In this document: positions 16,090-23,972 of the stretch, in pieces
Position numbering within the stretch: position 1 is the stretch's first letter
How the letters are laid out: every line of letters starts with the position of its first letter
Origin: Kiritimatiellia bacterium
GTDB taxonomy: Bacteria > Verrucomicrobiota > Kiritimatiellia > RFP12 > UBA1067
Length of the DNA: 30,588 bases
Assembly (NCBI GenBank): GCA_904502135.1
Contig: CAJGDE010000011.1
Location: 1-30,588, forward strand
Direction of reading: 5' to 3'
Program-made: the position numbers and the translations under genes
The notes under the pieces: generated by a model
Told to the model about the DNA's origin: nothing
Database searches by the model: none
The model's input: the letters and a program-made list of their open reading frames with translations, nothing else

Positions 16090-16689
16090 ATGAAGACAAA
16101 ACCTCTTTTTATAGTGCTGTCAGCTCCAAGCGGTTGCGGAAAGTCGACCCTTATTGATATGCTCCTTCAGGAGTATTCCGATATTGTGTATTCGATATCA
16201 TGTACGACGCGCGAGCCCAGAGGCGAGGAAGAAGACGGGCTCGATTATCATTTTCTTACAAAAGAGAGGTTTGAAGAACTTCTAAAGGAAAATGCCTTTA
16301 TCGAACATGCTCTTGTCCACGGCAATTATTACGGCACTCTCAAGTCTCCGATCAGCGAGGTGCTCGCTGAGGGGAACTCGATGATACTTGATATTGACGT
16401 CCAGGGAGCGGCGAAGGTAAGAGACTATGTGCGCTCGTTGCCGAACACCGACGCGATGAAAATCGGGTATGTCGATATCTTTATAAATCCGCCGTCGCTT
16501 GAAGAGCTCCGCGATCGTCTTGTGGGGCGCGGTACGGATTCTCCGCAGACGATTGAAAAGCGCCTTATGAATGCAGAGGGCGAGATGGCGCGCGCGGGAG
16601 AGTATATGTATCGGGTGACGAACGACGATCTTTCGATGTGCTACAAGCGCCTTTGCGATCTGATAGACGCTCTCAGCGGAAGAATGTGA
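16090..16689 (+). CDS. gmk: Guanylate kinase
   Basis: A 199-residue kinase converting GMP to GDP. The P-loop SAPSGCGKST is at 11-20, followed by SCTTREPRGEEEDGLDYHFL, the GMP-binding region, and HGNYYGT, then DIDVQGA (Walker B-like). RLVGRGTDS with the downstream RL repeats forms the lid. Length is normal. An in-phase GAGGT ribosome binding site lies eight bases upstream. It sits between pilB and the polyketide-synthase-like pair and is 21 bases from the latter, so it may share their transcript. Confidence 0.95.
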   Translation: MKTKPLFIVLSAPSGCGKSTLIDMLLQEYSDIVYSISCTTREPRGEEEDGLDYHFLTKERFEELLKENAFIEHALVHGNYYGTLKSPISEVLAEGNSMILDIDVQGAAKVRDYVRSLPNTDAMKIGYVDIFINPPSLEELRDRLVGRGTDSPQTIEKRLMNAEGEMARAGEYMYRVTNDDLSMCYKRLCDLIDALSGRM

Positions 16690-16710
16690 TATAAAAAGCG
16701 TTGCGCGGAA

Positions 16711-18114
16711 ATGGATTCGTCGATAGCGATAGTTGGTATGAGTTGTCGCTTTGCAGGCGTAAGTTCGCCCGCGTCTTTTTGGGATTCCATAATTTCACTT
16801 CGCTCGCATCTGACCGCTCCCGGGCCCGAGGCGGAATTGCCGGCCGGAGAGAAAAGCGTTTTCCCGAGACCCTACCCCGCCAGAATCGGCCAATTGGGCG
16901 ATCTGTATTCGTGTGTGCAGGCGATGCAGAATTTTCCGCGACAGATAAACGCCGGCGAAAATCAGGATCTTTATTTCGCGACGCAGCTGGCGTTTGACGC
17001 GCTCGCCGATGCTTCAATGAAGCCGCATTCGCGCGAGGCGGTCAACGGTTCGGTGAGAATCGGCTACGCGCCCCCATTTAACGCATCTACCATAAACTGG
17101 CTTCAGCACACATCGTTTCTTGATCAGACGATGGATATTTTAAGGCGCTTTATGCCCAGCGCCACAGCCGCCAATATGGAGGCGGTAAGAGCGAAACTGG
17201 TCGAGTCTCTGCCGGCTCCAAATGCGGCTTCGTTTCTGCTCGGCGCCGGTTACAGATTCGCTTCGTGGATAGCCAGAGAATGCAATTTCAACGGGCCTGC
17301 GACGATTATGGATGCAGGAATGCTCACTGGAGCGACGGCTCTTATGGATGCGAAGAGCGATCTTGACGAAGGTCGTGTCGATATTGCTCTTGCCGGAGCC
17401 ATCACACCTCCTGTCTCGCGCTCTTATTTGGAAGGCCTTTCAGGAGAGGTTCCTTTTTCGCAGAATAATGTTTATCATCCGTTTTCGGAAGACGCTTCTG
17501 GCACGCTGCCCGGCGAGGGGGGCGCTTTTTTTGTTCTTAAGCGCCGTTCGGACGCTCTTAGAGACAGAGACCATATTTATGCTCTTATCCGCTCGATTGC
17601 CGTAGGGCACAATCCGCCGGATGATCCTTCGTCGATTCTCTCTCGCGCCACCGAGAAGGCCGGAGTTCCCGTCAATACGATAGGTCTTATCGAAGCTGAC
17701 GGAAATGGCGTCAAAGAATCTGAGGCTCGCGAGATAAAAGCCATACAAAGTCTTTGGGGCGAGCATCATCCCGGTGGGCCACTTGTGGGGGTAGGTTCCG
17801 TTAAAGGTAATATCGGCCATACGTTAAGAGCTTCTATGGCCGCTGGAGTAGCGAAAGCGGCGCTCGCGCTGAGCCATCGCGTTCTGCCGCCGCAAATATC
17901 TCCTACGAAGCCCAATTATTCGATTTCGAATTTAACGTCAAGTGCCTATCTTCTTACGGAGGCGAGGCCGTGGATCTCCGGAGATAGTTCATCTCCGCGC
18001 CGTGCAGCGGTAATGGGAGCGAATTTCGATGCGATCGATCCCGTTGGTCCATCATCCACCGAGGGTAGAAGCGCCGTAGTCGTGCTTGAAGAAGAACCGG
18101 AGGATCGCCAGTGA
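16711..18114 (+). CDS. Ketosynthase-like protein lacking catalytic Cys and first His
   Basis: A 467-residue thiolase-fold protein. The N terminus SSIAIVGMSCRFAG and SFWDSI are the entry signature of type I polyketide ketosynthases. Late blocks GEGGAFFVLKRRSDAL (268-283) and GSVKGNIGHT (362-371, with K365 and H370) are also typical. Two catalytic positions are altered. The nucleophile block, normally DTACSSSL, reads DAGMLTGA at 201-208, placing Met204 at the Cys. The EAHGTGT block reads EADGNGV at 328-334, placing Asp330 at the first His. It resembles a chain-length-factor or scaffolding KS. It overlaps the next gene by four bases, so the two products are probably made together. It cannot perform normal Claisen condensation through a cysteine. 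Confidence 0.8.
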   Translation: MDSSIAIVGMSCRFAGVSSPASFWDSIISLRSHLTAPGPEAELPAGEKSVFPRPYPARIGQLGDLYSCVQAMQNFPRQINAGENQDLYFATQLAFDALADASMKPHSREAVNGSVRIGYAPPFNASTINWLQHTSFLDQTMDILRRFMPSATAANMEAVRAKLVESLPAPNAASFLLGAGYRFASWIARECNFNGPATIMDAGMLTGATALMDAKSDLDEGRVDIALAGAITPPVSRSYLEGLSGEVPFSQNNVYHPFSEDASGTLPGEGGAFFVLKRRSDALRDRDHIYALIRSIAVGHNPPDDPSSILSRATEKAGVPVNTIGLIEADGNGVKESEAREIKAIQSLWGEHHPGGPLVGVGSVKGNIGHTLRASMAAGVAKAALALSHRVLPPQISPTKPNYSISNLTSSAYLLTEARPWISGDSSSPRRAAVMGANFDAIDPVGPSSTEGRSAVVVLEEEPEDRQ

Positions 18115-21100
18115 CAGAGCTAATCGTCATACGTGCGGAAAATGACGAGCTTCTTCTGAAAAAAATTCAGGAGCTGAGCGTTTTTCTTGCCCGCGTGAGT
18201 GAGGTTAAGCTTTCAGATGTCGCGTATACCCTTTCTCTCGATACGGGGGCATGTGCGCTTGCGATAATCGCGGATGATATAGCCGATCTCAGAGGAAGGC
18301 TCTCTTCAGCTTATTCCCGCATAAATTCAGGAGCTTCTCGGCTTAAGGATAAAAGCGGCACGTACTGGTTCCGCAACCGCCTATTGGGCGAGAACAGCGG
18401 AAAGCTTGCCTTTGTCTTTTCCGGAGCCACAGGGTTTTATCCTGATATGCTAAGAGACCTGGCAATAGTCTATCCTCAATGCCGCAGCGCCTTCGATGAA
18501 CTGGAAGAGGCACTTTCGCGTGAAGGAGGGGAGTTCACTCCATCTTCGTTCATCTTCCCGCCAGCGCCGTATTATAGGCATGATGCAGACGTTTTCAGTT
18601 CAGGAGCTTATGCTCAAGCGCTTGTTTCTACTTATGCCGGGTGCGTGGCGTTATCAAGACTTATGTCTAGTCTTGATGTCAACCCCGAAGGTGTGGTCGG
18701 TTTTGCAGGCGGTGATCTCGCGGCGATGATGCGCTCGGGCGCAGCCGGCGCAGAACCTTCTCGCCCCGAGCGTGTGCGTGTCATCAAAGAGATATACAAG
18801 ATCGTCGACAAGGCGGTCAATCACGTCGGATTGCCTGAGGTGGCGATGCTCACCGTTCTTTTGCGCCGCAGCGACGAAATTGATGAAATCGTGAAGACCT
18901 TTCCGCCAGAGAAGGTTATGCTTGTCGTTGATTTTTCGCCGAGACAAAAAACTTATGCTGTGGCCGTCGATTTTGAGGAGACGGCTCTAGCGGCCTTTGC
19001 CTCATCAGGCATAAGAGTTATGAAGCTCCAGCTCGATAGGCCTTTTAACACAAAGATGTGCGAGAAGGTTCTTGTGCCTGCGATTAAAAAATTTACCTGT
19101 ACATGGGTTAAGCACCATCCTGCATGTGATTTATACTCGTGCGCCAACGCGCAGCTTTTGCCGCGCAGTGTGCGGGCCGCGCGCGCGGACATGGCGGAGT
19201 GCTGGGCGAAGCCTGTTCTGTTTGAGGGTACGATCAGAAAAATGTATGAGCACGGGTACCGCGTTTTTCTGGAGGTGGGTCCGCGTGGGCTTATGACGAG
19301 CGCGGTGGAAGATACTCTTAAAAATGAAGAGCACGCGGCGATAGCATTAAACTCCATACATCGCCGCGGGGTCGTGCAGGTTCATCACGCTATAGCACAG
19401 CTTATCGCATTGGGAGCGAAGGTCGATATATCCAAGTTCTACGAAAGGCGAAAAGTTCGGCTTCTTGATTTCTCTTCGACGATTTCGCTTGAGGAGCGTA
19501 AGGACGCCGAGATGCGCCTTTCTCGTTCGTTCCCAAGGCTTACGCTGCTGTCAGATGAGGCGATGCCGCGCGCGATTTCTCCTCTTGCCGAAGCTAAAGG
19601 ACGGGGGGCTAAAGCGGCCGCCAGAGCTGCGGCAATCGCGGAACAGAAACGGCGTCAGAGACAGTTTGATTTCGGAGCGATGAATCCTCTCGTTTCCGAT
19701 GCGGAAATGATTGACTCAAGTCCGGGTGTGTCGGTGGAACTCGTAAAGGATTTCAAATTAAGCGAGCTTCCCTTCATCGCCGATTATGCTCTTGGAACGA
19801 GTCAGCTCAGCTATTCGGACCCCAATCTTAAAGGGCTTATCATGCTCGCCATTCCTGTCGGAGCCGAGATAATGGCCGAGGCTGCGCAGCTTGTCGTTCC
19901 CAATCGGATATTTACGGCGATTGAAGATATGGTCTGCCGCCGTACGGTTACGTTCAAGCGCGGGGCGTTGAAGCTTTTTATAAAGGCTGAGCGAGTCGCC
20001 GCTGGCAAGGAGGGGGAGGTCGCCGTAAAAGTTCAGTTGCGCGATGACTCTCCTAATTCCGCCTATACCTGGCCTGTGATGGAGGCGACCGTTGTTTTTG
20101 CGCAGAAGCCGCGAGGCTCTCTTCCCGCGACAACGGAAAGGCTCGTGAAACCGCGTATGGTTCACTGGTCCGGCAGAGATATTTATCCCCAGCGCCTTTG
20201 CTGCGGAAAAAGACTCAGAGGTGTGCAGTTTGTTGAGTCGTGGAGCGAATCTGGAATGGATTACGAGGTTGCCGTGCCACAGCTCGGCGGGAATGTCGCC
20301 TTTACCCGTTTTCCGATATGGGTTATAAACCCGCTTTTACTTGAAATAGTCGTCAGTGGTTTTCAGCTTTGGAGAAGCCATGAAAAGTTTTCGGGCGCGT
20401 TTTCGTTTCCCTTCAGAATGAGGCGTCTTGATTTCGGCGGGTACATTCCCGATGAAGGCGCGAAGCTTAAATGCTATCTGCGTCTAACGGGCGTCACGCC
20501 CAAAAGCCACGTCTCGGATATCGATGTCACGGATGGCAACGGCAATGAACTTATGTCCATAAAAGGATGGGAAGAACTCACCGAGCGCGTGCCTGTTGAA
20601 TATCGCGAACTTATACTTCAGCCGGTAATGAGTTTTCTCACAGAAGAGGTCGACCGAGAGTTTCTCGGCTCGCCCGCGACAGATGTGGCCTCTGCGTTCA
20701 TAACCGATATTCCATATAAAATTTTCGAACGCAATGAAGAGCTTTGGCTGAAGACTCTCTCGCATGTTATTCTTTCTGCTCAGGAAAGGCGCGAGTTCTC
20801 GGCCATGACGGGCTCTGCTGCCAGACGCACGGAGTGGCTTTTCGGGCGAGTGGCCGCGAAAGAGGCGGTTCGCAGGTTTATGAAGAAATTTCATCAGGCG
20901 AGGTGGAGCGATGCCGATATTCAGATATGGCCTGATGATTCAGGTAAGCCTCATGCGCTCGGAGCGTGGGGGGATGGGCTGACGACGAAGCTCGATGTGG
21001 CCATCGCCCATACGGCCCAGTTCGTCATCGCGATAGCGGCCGCCAACGCTCGCGTCGGAGTTGATGTTGAAAGCGTCAACAGAGATCTTTCGCAGGAGTT

Positions 21101-21419
21101 TTCGCTTGGTGTCTTCACTCCCGACGAGCTGGAGCTTGCCGCAGGAGCCGTAAACCCCGCCCAGACGCTTATAAGATTCTGGTGCGCGAAAGAAGCCGTG
21201 TCAAAAGCGCTCGGCACCGGTATTAGGTATTCTCCGAAAGAAATGGTGATAAGAGATTATCAGTCGTCTTCCGGTGTTATATCGGTGCGTCTTGAAGGCG
21301 CATGGGTTGAAGCTTTCAAACATTTCAGGGGACGTGACATTTTAGTTACTGTCGGTATGATGCGCGAACATGCGTTGGCGTTCTGTTTCCTGCCCGCATC
21401 GCTTTTTGATGTCGATTGA
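18111..21419 (+). CDS. Polyketide-synthase-like AT-DH-phosphopantetheinyl transferase protein
   Basis: A 1102-residue protein with a GTG start backed by a strong GGAGGA site (18099-18104). Order: an acyltransferase-like region (about 97-440), where FVFSGATGFYPDM and FLEVGPRGLM fit the fold but the nucleophile elbow GHSxG reads GFAGG (A199 at the Ser) and the AFHSxxM histidine is N313. Then an Ala/Arg-rich linker (about 490-520). A double-hotdog dehydratase-like region (about 545-830) has LPFIADY where HPxLxDH is expected (L553 at the His) and NPLLLE where the Asp is expected (E745). Last is an intact Sfp-type transferase (about 875-1095) with GRVAAKEA, GVDVE (D985, E987) and FWCAKEAVSKALG (K1027, E1028). 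No ACP or ketoreductase is visible. With the preceding KS, the order resembles enediyne-type PKS (KS-AT-ACP-KR-DH-PPTase) minus its core. Confidence 0.8.
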   Translation: MTELIVIRAENDELLLKKIQELSVFLARVSEVKLSDVAYTLSLDTGACALAIIADDIADLRGRLSSAYSRINSGASRLKDKSGTYWFRNRLLGENSGKLAFVFSGATGFYPDMLRDLAIVYPQCRSAFDELEEALSREGGEFTPSSFIFPPAPYYRHDADVFSSGAYAQALVSTYAGCVALSRLMSSLDVNPEGVVGFAGGDLAAMMRSGAAGAEPSRPERVRVIKEIYKIVDKAVNHVGLPEVAMLTVLLRRSDEIDEIVKTFPPEKVMLVVDFSPRQKTYAVAVDFEETALAAFASSGIRVMKLQLDRPFNTKMCEKVLVPAIKKFTCTWVKHHPACDLYSCANAQLLPRSVRAARADMAECWAKPVLFEGTIRKMYEHGYRVFLEVGPRGLMTSAVEDTLKNEEHAAIALNSIHRRGVVQVHHAIAQLIALGAKVDISKFYERRKVRLLDFSSTISLEERKDAEMRLSRSFPRLTLLSDEAMPRAISPLAEAKGRGAKAAARAAAIAEQKRRQRQFDFGAMNPLVSDAEMIDSSPGVSVELVKDFKLSELPFIADYALGTSQLSYSDPNLKGLIMLAIPVGAEIMAEAAQLVVPNRIFTAIEDMVCRRTVTFKRGALKLFIKAERVAAGKEGEVAVKVQLRDDSPNSAYTWPVMEATVVFAQKPRGSLPATTERLVKPRMVHWSGRDIYPQRLCCGKRLRGVQFVESWSESGMDYEVAVPQLGGNVAFTRFPIWVINPLLLEIVVSGFQLWRSHEKFSGAFSFPFRMRRLDFGGYIPDEGAKLKCYLRLTGVTPKSHVSDIDVTDGNGNELMSIKGWEELTERVPVEYRELILQPVMSFLTEEVDREFLGSPATDVASAFITDIPYKIFERNEELWLKTLSHVILSAQERREFSAMTGSAARRTEWLFGRVAAKEAVRRFMKKFHQARWSDADIQIWPDDSGKPHALGAWGDGLTTKLDVAIAHTAQFVIAIAAANARVGVDVESVNRDLSQEFSLGVFTPDELELAAGAVNPAQTLIRFWCAKEAVSKALGTGIRYSPKEMVIRDYQSSSGVISVRLEGAWVEAFKHFRGRDILVTVGMMREHALAFCFLPASLFDVD

Positions 21420-21434
21420 AAAGCATGATATACT
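21406..21434 (+). promoter_or_regulatory. Promoter for the small ORF and PRTase
   Basis: TTGATG (21406-21411) and TATACT (21429-21434) are spaced by 17 bp. The -35 lies in the last codons of the preceding gene. A start site about seven bases after the -10 would coincide with the ATG at 21442, implying a leaderless message. Confidence 0.55.
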
Positions 21435-21441
21435 TTTAGTG

Positions 21442-21606
21442 ATGAAAATAGAGTCGGATGTGTTGAAACGTTTGGGGCCCGTGCCGTTCTGGCGAGGGAC
21501 AGGCAAGTGTCTTGATGAACTCGAAAAAATCTACCGCAAGGCCTCGACTTTTGCGCGTGAGCGCCTTGAGCCGGAAATGATGAGCCCCAATAAAGACAGA
21601 AAATGA
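21442..21606 (+). CDS. Small hypothetical protein, 54 residues
   Basis: A short ORF beginning MKIESDVLKRLGPVPFWRG and ending in a charged tail. I do not recognise it. It has a compact motif GPVPFWRG followed by an amphipathic helix (LDELEKIYRKASTFARERLE), no signal peptide and no membrane segment, so it is probably cytoplasmic. It has no ribosome binding site, but a good promoter places the likely transcript start at the ATG. It ends 18 bases before the phosphoribosyltransferase gene, suggesting a two-gene unit. A longer in-frame start at 21370 would lie inside the upstream gene and is unlikely. Confidence 0.55.
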   Translation: MKIESDVLKRLGPVPFWRGTGKCLDELEKIYRKASTFARERLEPEMMSPNKDRK

Positions 21607-21624
21607 CAGTATCTGATATAAGTT

Positions 21625-22179
21625 ATGATTGAAAAAAAATATCTTTCCGCAAATTCTTATTTACATGATATCTGGCGCCTTGCGGCAAAAGTCAGATCAG
21701 GCGGTTTTAGACCGGATGTCCTGATCGCGCTCTGGAGAGGCGGTGCGCCGGTCGGTGTAGCGGTTCACGAGTTTCTGAAAGCTTCCGGCTGGGATGTGCG
21801 TCACGCGGTAATCAAGTGCGCCAGTTACACGGGTATCAATGAAAATGACAGCGACGTCGTCTTTGAATATTCCCACGAGCTTCTCTCTTCGATAAAAGCG
21901 GATGAAAAGGTTCTTGTCGTCGATGATGTTTTTGATACAGGAAAAACTGCTCTTGCCATCAAATCTCTCTTGGAGAGCCGTTCGCTTGAGATGAGGATAG
22001 CGAGCGTTTATTACAAGCCTTTGAAGAATAAAACGAATATCTCTCCCGATTATTTCGCCAGGGAATTTTCAGATGAATGGATAGTGTTTCCGCATGAAAT
22101 ATGCGAATTATCCTCCGAAGAGATCGCCATAAAAGACCCTGTGCTGTTTGAACTTCTTTCTGCCTGCAAGCAAGGTTAG
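21625..22179 (+). CDS. Purine-type phosphoribosyltransferase
   Basis: A 184-residue type I PRTase. The PRPP-binding loop VLVVDDVFDTGKTA is at 96-109 with the tandem acids D100-D101, and the pyrophosphate loop is LWRGGAP (36-42). KCASYTG, then WIVFPHEI near the C terminus, resembles hypoxanthine/xanthine-type transferases (Hpt/Gpt-like, archaeal style), where W-x-x-F-P-W stacks on the base. The exact purine cannot be read from sequence. No ribosome binding site is seen. The TAG stop overlaps the stop of the convergent mutL by four bases, with no terminator between them. Confidence 0.75.
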   Translation: MIEKKYLSANSYLHDIWRLAAKVRSGGFRPDVLIALWRGGAPVGVAVHEFLKASGWDVRHAVIKCASYTGINENDSDVVFEYSHELLSSIKADEKVLVVDDVFDTGKTALAIKSLLESRSLEMRIASVYYKPLKNKTNISPDYFAREFSDEWIVFPHEICELSSEEIAIKDPVLFELLSACKQG

Positions 22180-23972
22180 GCTCTGTCGAACTTTCTGTTC
22201 AGCTCACGTGTCGAGGTAAATATCATAACGGGCTTGCCTCTCGGGCAGACATACGGCATGCGGCAGGAGCAAAGCTCTTCAACAAGTTTCACGGCGCCTT
22301 CTTCCGTCATTTTCATGTTCGAGCCGGCAAAAGACCTCGCTATCGATTTCGCGATAAGTTCTTCGCGCCATTTCTCCGAGGATCGGCGGTGAGCTCCTTC
22401 GGCCAAATCGTGGGCGATTGTCGCAAGGACACTTGAGATGTTCAATTCGCCGATCAGCTGAGGTATCGCTTCTATTTTAAAAGTATCCCTTCCGAATTCA
22501 TCAAGCTGAAATCCCATGGAAACGATTTCCTTTAGAGAGGCTTTGATGCGGGCGAAATCGCTGGGGCTTAACTGTACGGTTTCCGGTATGAGCAGTGGCT
22601 GGCTCGTGGTTTGAGAGTTCCCTGTCGACATAAGCTGTTCAAAGGCGATTCTCTCTCTCGCCGCTTGGGGATTGATTGTGACTACTCCGGCATCGGTTTC
22701 GATCAGCATGTAGCCGGAAGCCGTTTGCGCGAGAAACTTAAACCATGTCCAGGGTTTTGATGCGGAAGAATCAGGCTCGATTGCAAACTCCAATGGAACA
22801 GGCGCGCTGTGAGTTTCTTCATCTTCGATATCGGGCAGTTTTAGCGTTGGCGCTGTGTCGGCGGTATAGACCTTTTTCTCCGTCTTGAGCGACGTTTCTG
22901 CGGCTATGCTGGGTGACTCGAAAGGAGCGGAATATTCTCGCTTGCGCACTTCGCTTTCCTGAACTTCAATTTTCGGAGAGAGCGCATTTTCGATAGCTTC
23001 TATGATCGCGTTTTTAACGGCATTATTGTCGGTAAAACGCACTTCGCGCTTGGTTGGATGGACGTTAACATCCACCATAGAAGGGGGGAGCGTTATGAAG
23101 ATGACCGCCGCCGGGCGGCATTCGCCCTGTCTGTTGGGATAAGCTTCTTTGAGGGCATAGGCGATTGCCGGTGCGCTGGCGGGTCGGCCGTTGATGAAGA
23201 TGTATTGATCGGCTCTGGTGGAGAAAGAGCGGTTGGGGCGCTCAATTAAACCTGTGACGCTGACTTTGCCTTGTGATGTGTTTTTGATAGGCAGCATATT
23301 TTCGGTGAATTCTCGTCCGAAAAGATCGTTCGCTCTCTCTAACGTGGAAGTCGCCGCTGTGAGGCGATAAAGCTCGCGTCCGTCTGCCGTCAGAGAAAAG
23401 GAAATCTCCGGGTGAGAGAGGGCTGTAACGGTAAAGATCGTTTTAATGTGGCCCTCTTCCGTCATTTTGGAGCGCATGAACTTTTTTCGCACGGGTACAT
23501 TGCAGAAAAGGTCTCTTACCTCAACTATCGTCCCCGGCGGACAGCCGGCGGATGTTACGTTGTTGACGGAGCCTGCTGTAACGGATATTTCAACGCCTTC
23601 ATCGCTGTCATGACGTCTTGTTGTGATGGAAAAACGCGATACGGAGGCTATTGACGGAATCGCTTCGCCGCGAAAGCCGAGAGTGTCGATGTTTTCAATG
23701 TCGTCAACATCGAGAATTTTGGATGTGGCCTGACGTTCAAGTGAAAGGAGCGCATCTTCTTTTGTCATCCCGCAACCGTCGTCTTGCACCATCACGAGTT
23801 TCGCTCCACCGGAGGCGATTACGATGCGAATTGATTTCGCGCCCGCGTCAATGGCGTTTTCGACAAGTTCTTTAACTACCGAGGCAGGGCGTTCAACCAC
23901 TTCTCCGGCCGCAATTTTGTTTGCGACAATAAGAGGCAGAACCCTTACGTGTCCGTCGCGTTTAGAAATCAA
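22176..23972 (-). CDS. mutL: DNA mismatch repair protein MutL
   Basis: A 598-residue GHKL ATPase coordinating mismatch repair. N-terminal motifs are intact: NKIAAGEVVERPASVVKELV (E35), N39, DDGCGM (64-69), and TLGFRGEA (97-104). The C-terminal dimerisation domain ends with VCPRGKPV, equivalent to CPHGRP. The endonuclease motif DQHAxxExxxxE reads NPQAARERIAFEQ from N434, losing the metal-binding Asp and His, so the protein probably cannot nick DNA in the usual MutL way. The start is TTG, supported by an AAGGA site nine bases upstream, and it overlaps the ftsZ end by 11 bases. It is the last gene of the division cluster. Confidence 0.93.
   Translation of the reverse strand: MISKRDGHVRVLPLIVANKIAAGEVVERPASVVKELVENAIDAGAKSIRIVIASGGAKLVMVQDDGCGMTKEDALLSLERQATSKILDVDDIENIDTLGFRGEAIPSIASVSRFSITTRRHDSDEGVEISVTAGSVNNVTSAGCPPGTIVEVRDLFCNVPVRKKFMRSKMTEEGHIKTIFTVTALSHPEISFSLTADGRELYRLTAATSTLERANDLFGREFTENMLPIKNTSQGKVSVTGLIERPNRSFSTRADQYIFINGRPASAPAIAYALKEAYPNRQGECRPAAVIFITLPPSMVDVNVHPTKREVRFTDNNAVKNAIIEAIENALSPKIEVQESEVRKREYSAPFESPSIAAETSLKTEKKVYTADTAPTLKLPDIEDEETHSAPVPLEFAIEPDSSASKPWTWFKFLAQTASGYMLIETDAGVVTINPQAARERIAFEQLMSTGNSQTTSQPLLIPETVQLSPSDFARIKASLKEIVSMGFQLDEFGRDTFKIEAIPQLIGELNISSVLATIAHDLAEGAHRRSSEKWREELIAKSIARSFAGSNMKMTEEGAVKLVEELCSCRMPYVCPRGKPVMIFTSTRELNRKFDRA

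Noticed and set aside
19600..19680. Possible acyl carrier protein between the AT-like and DH-like regions.
   Set aside because: The stretch is an Ala/Arg-rich helix without the G-x-D-S-L serine motif or the four-helix length of about 75 residues.
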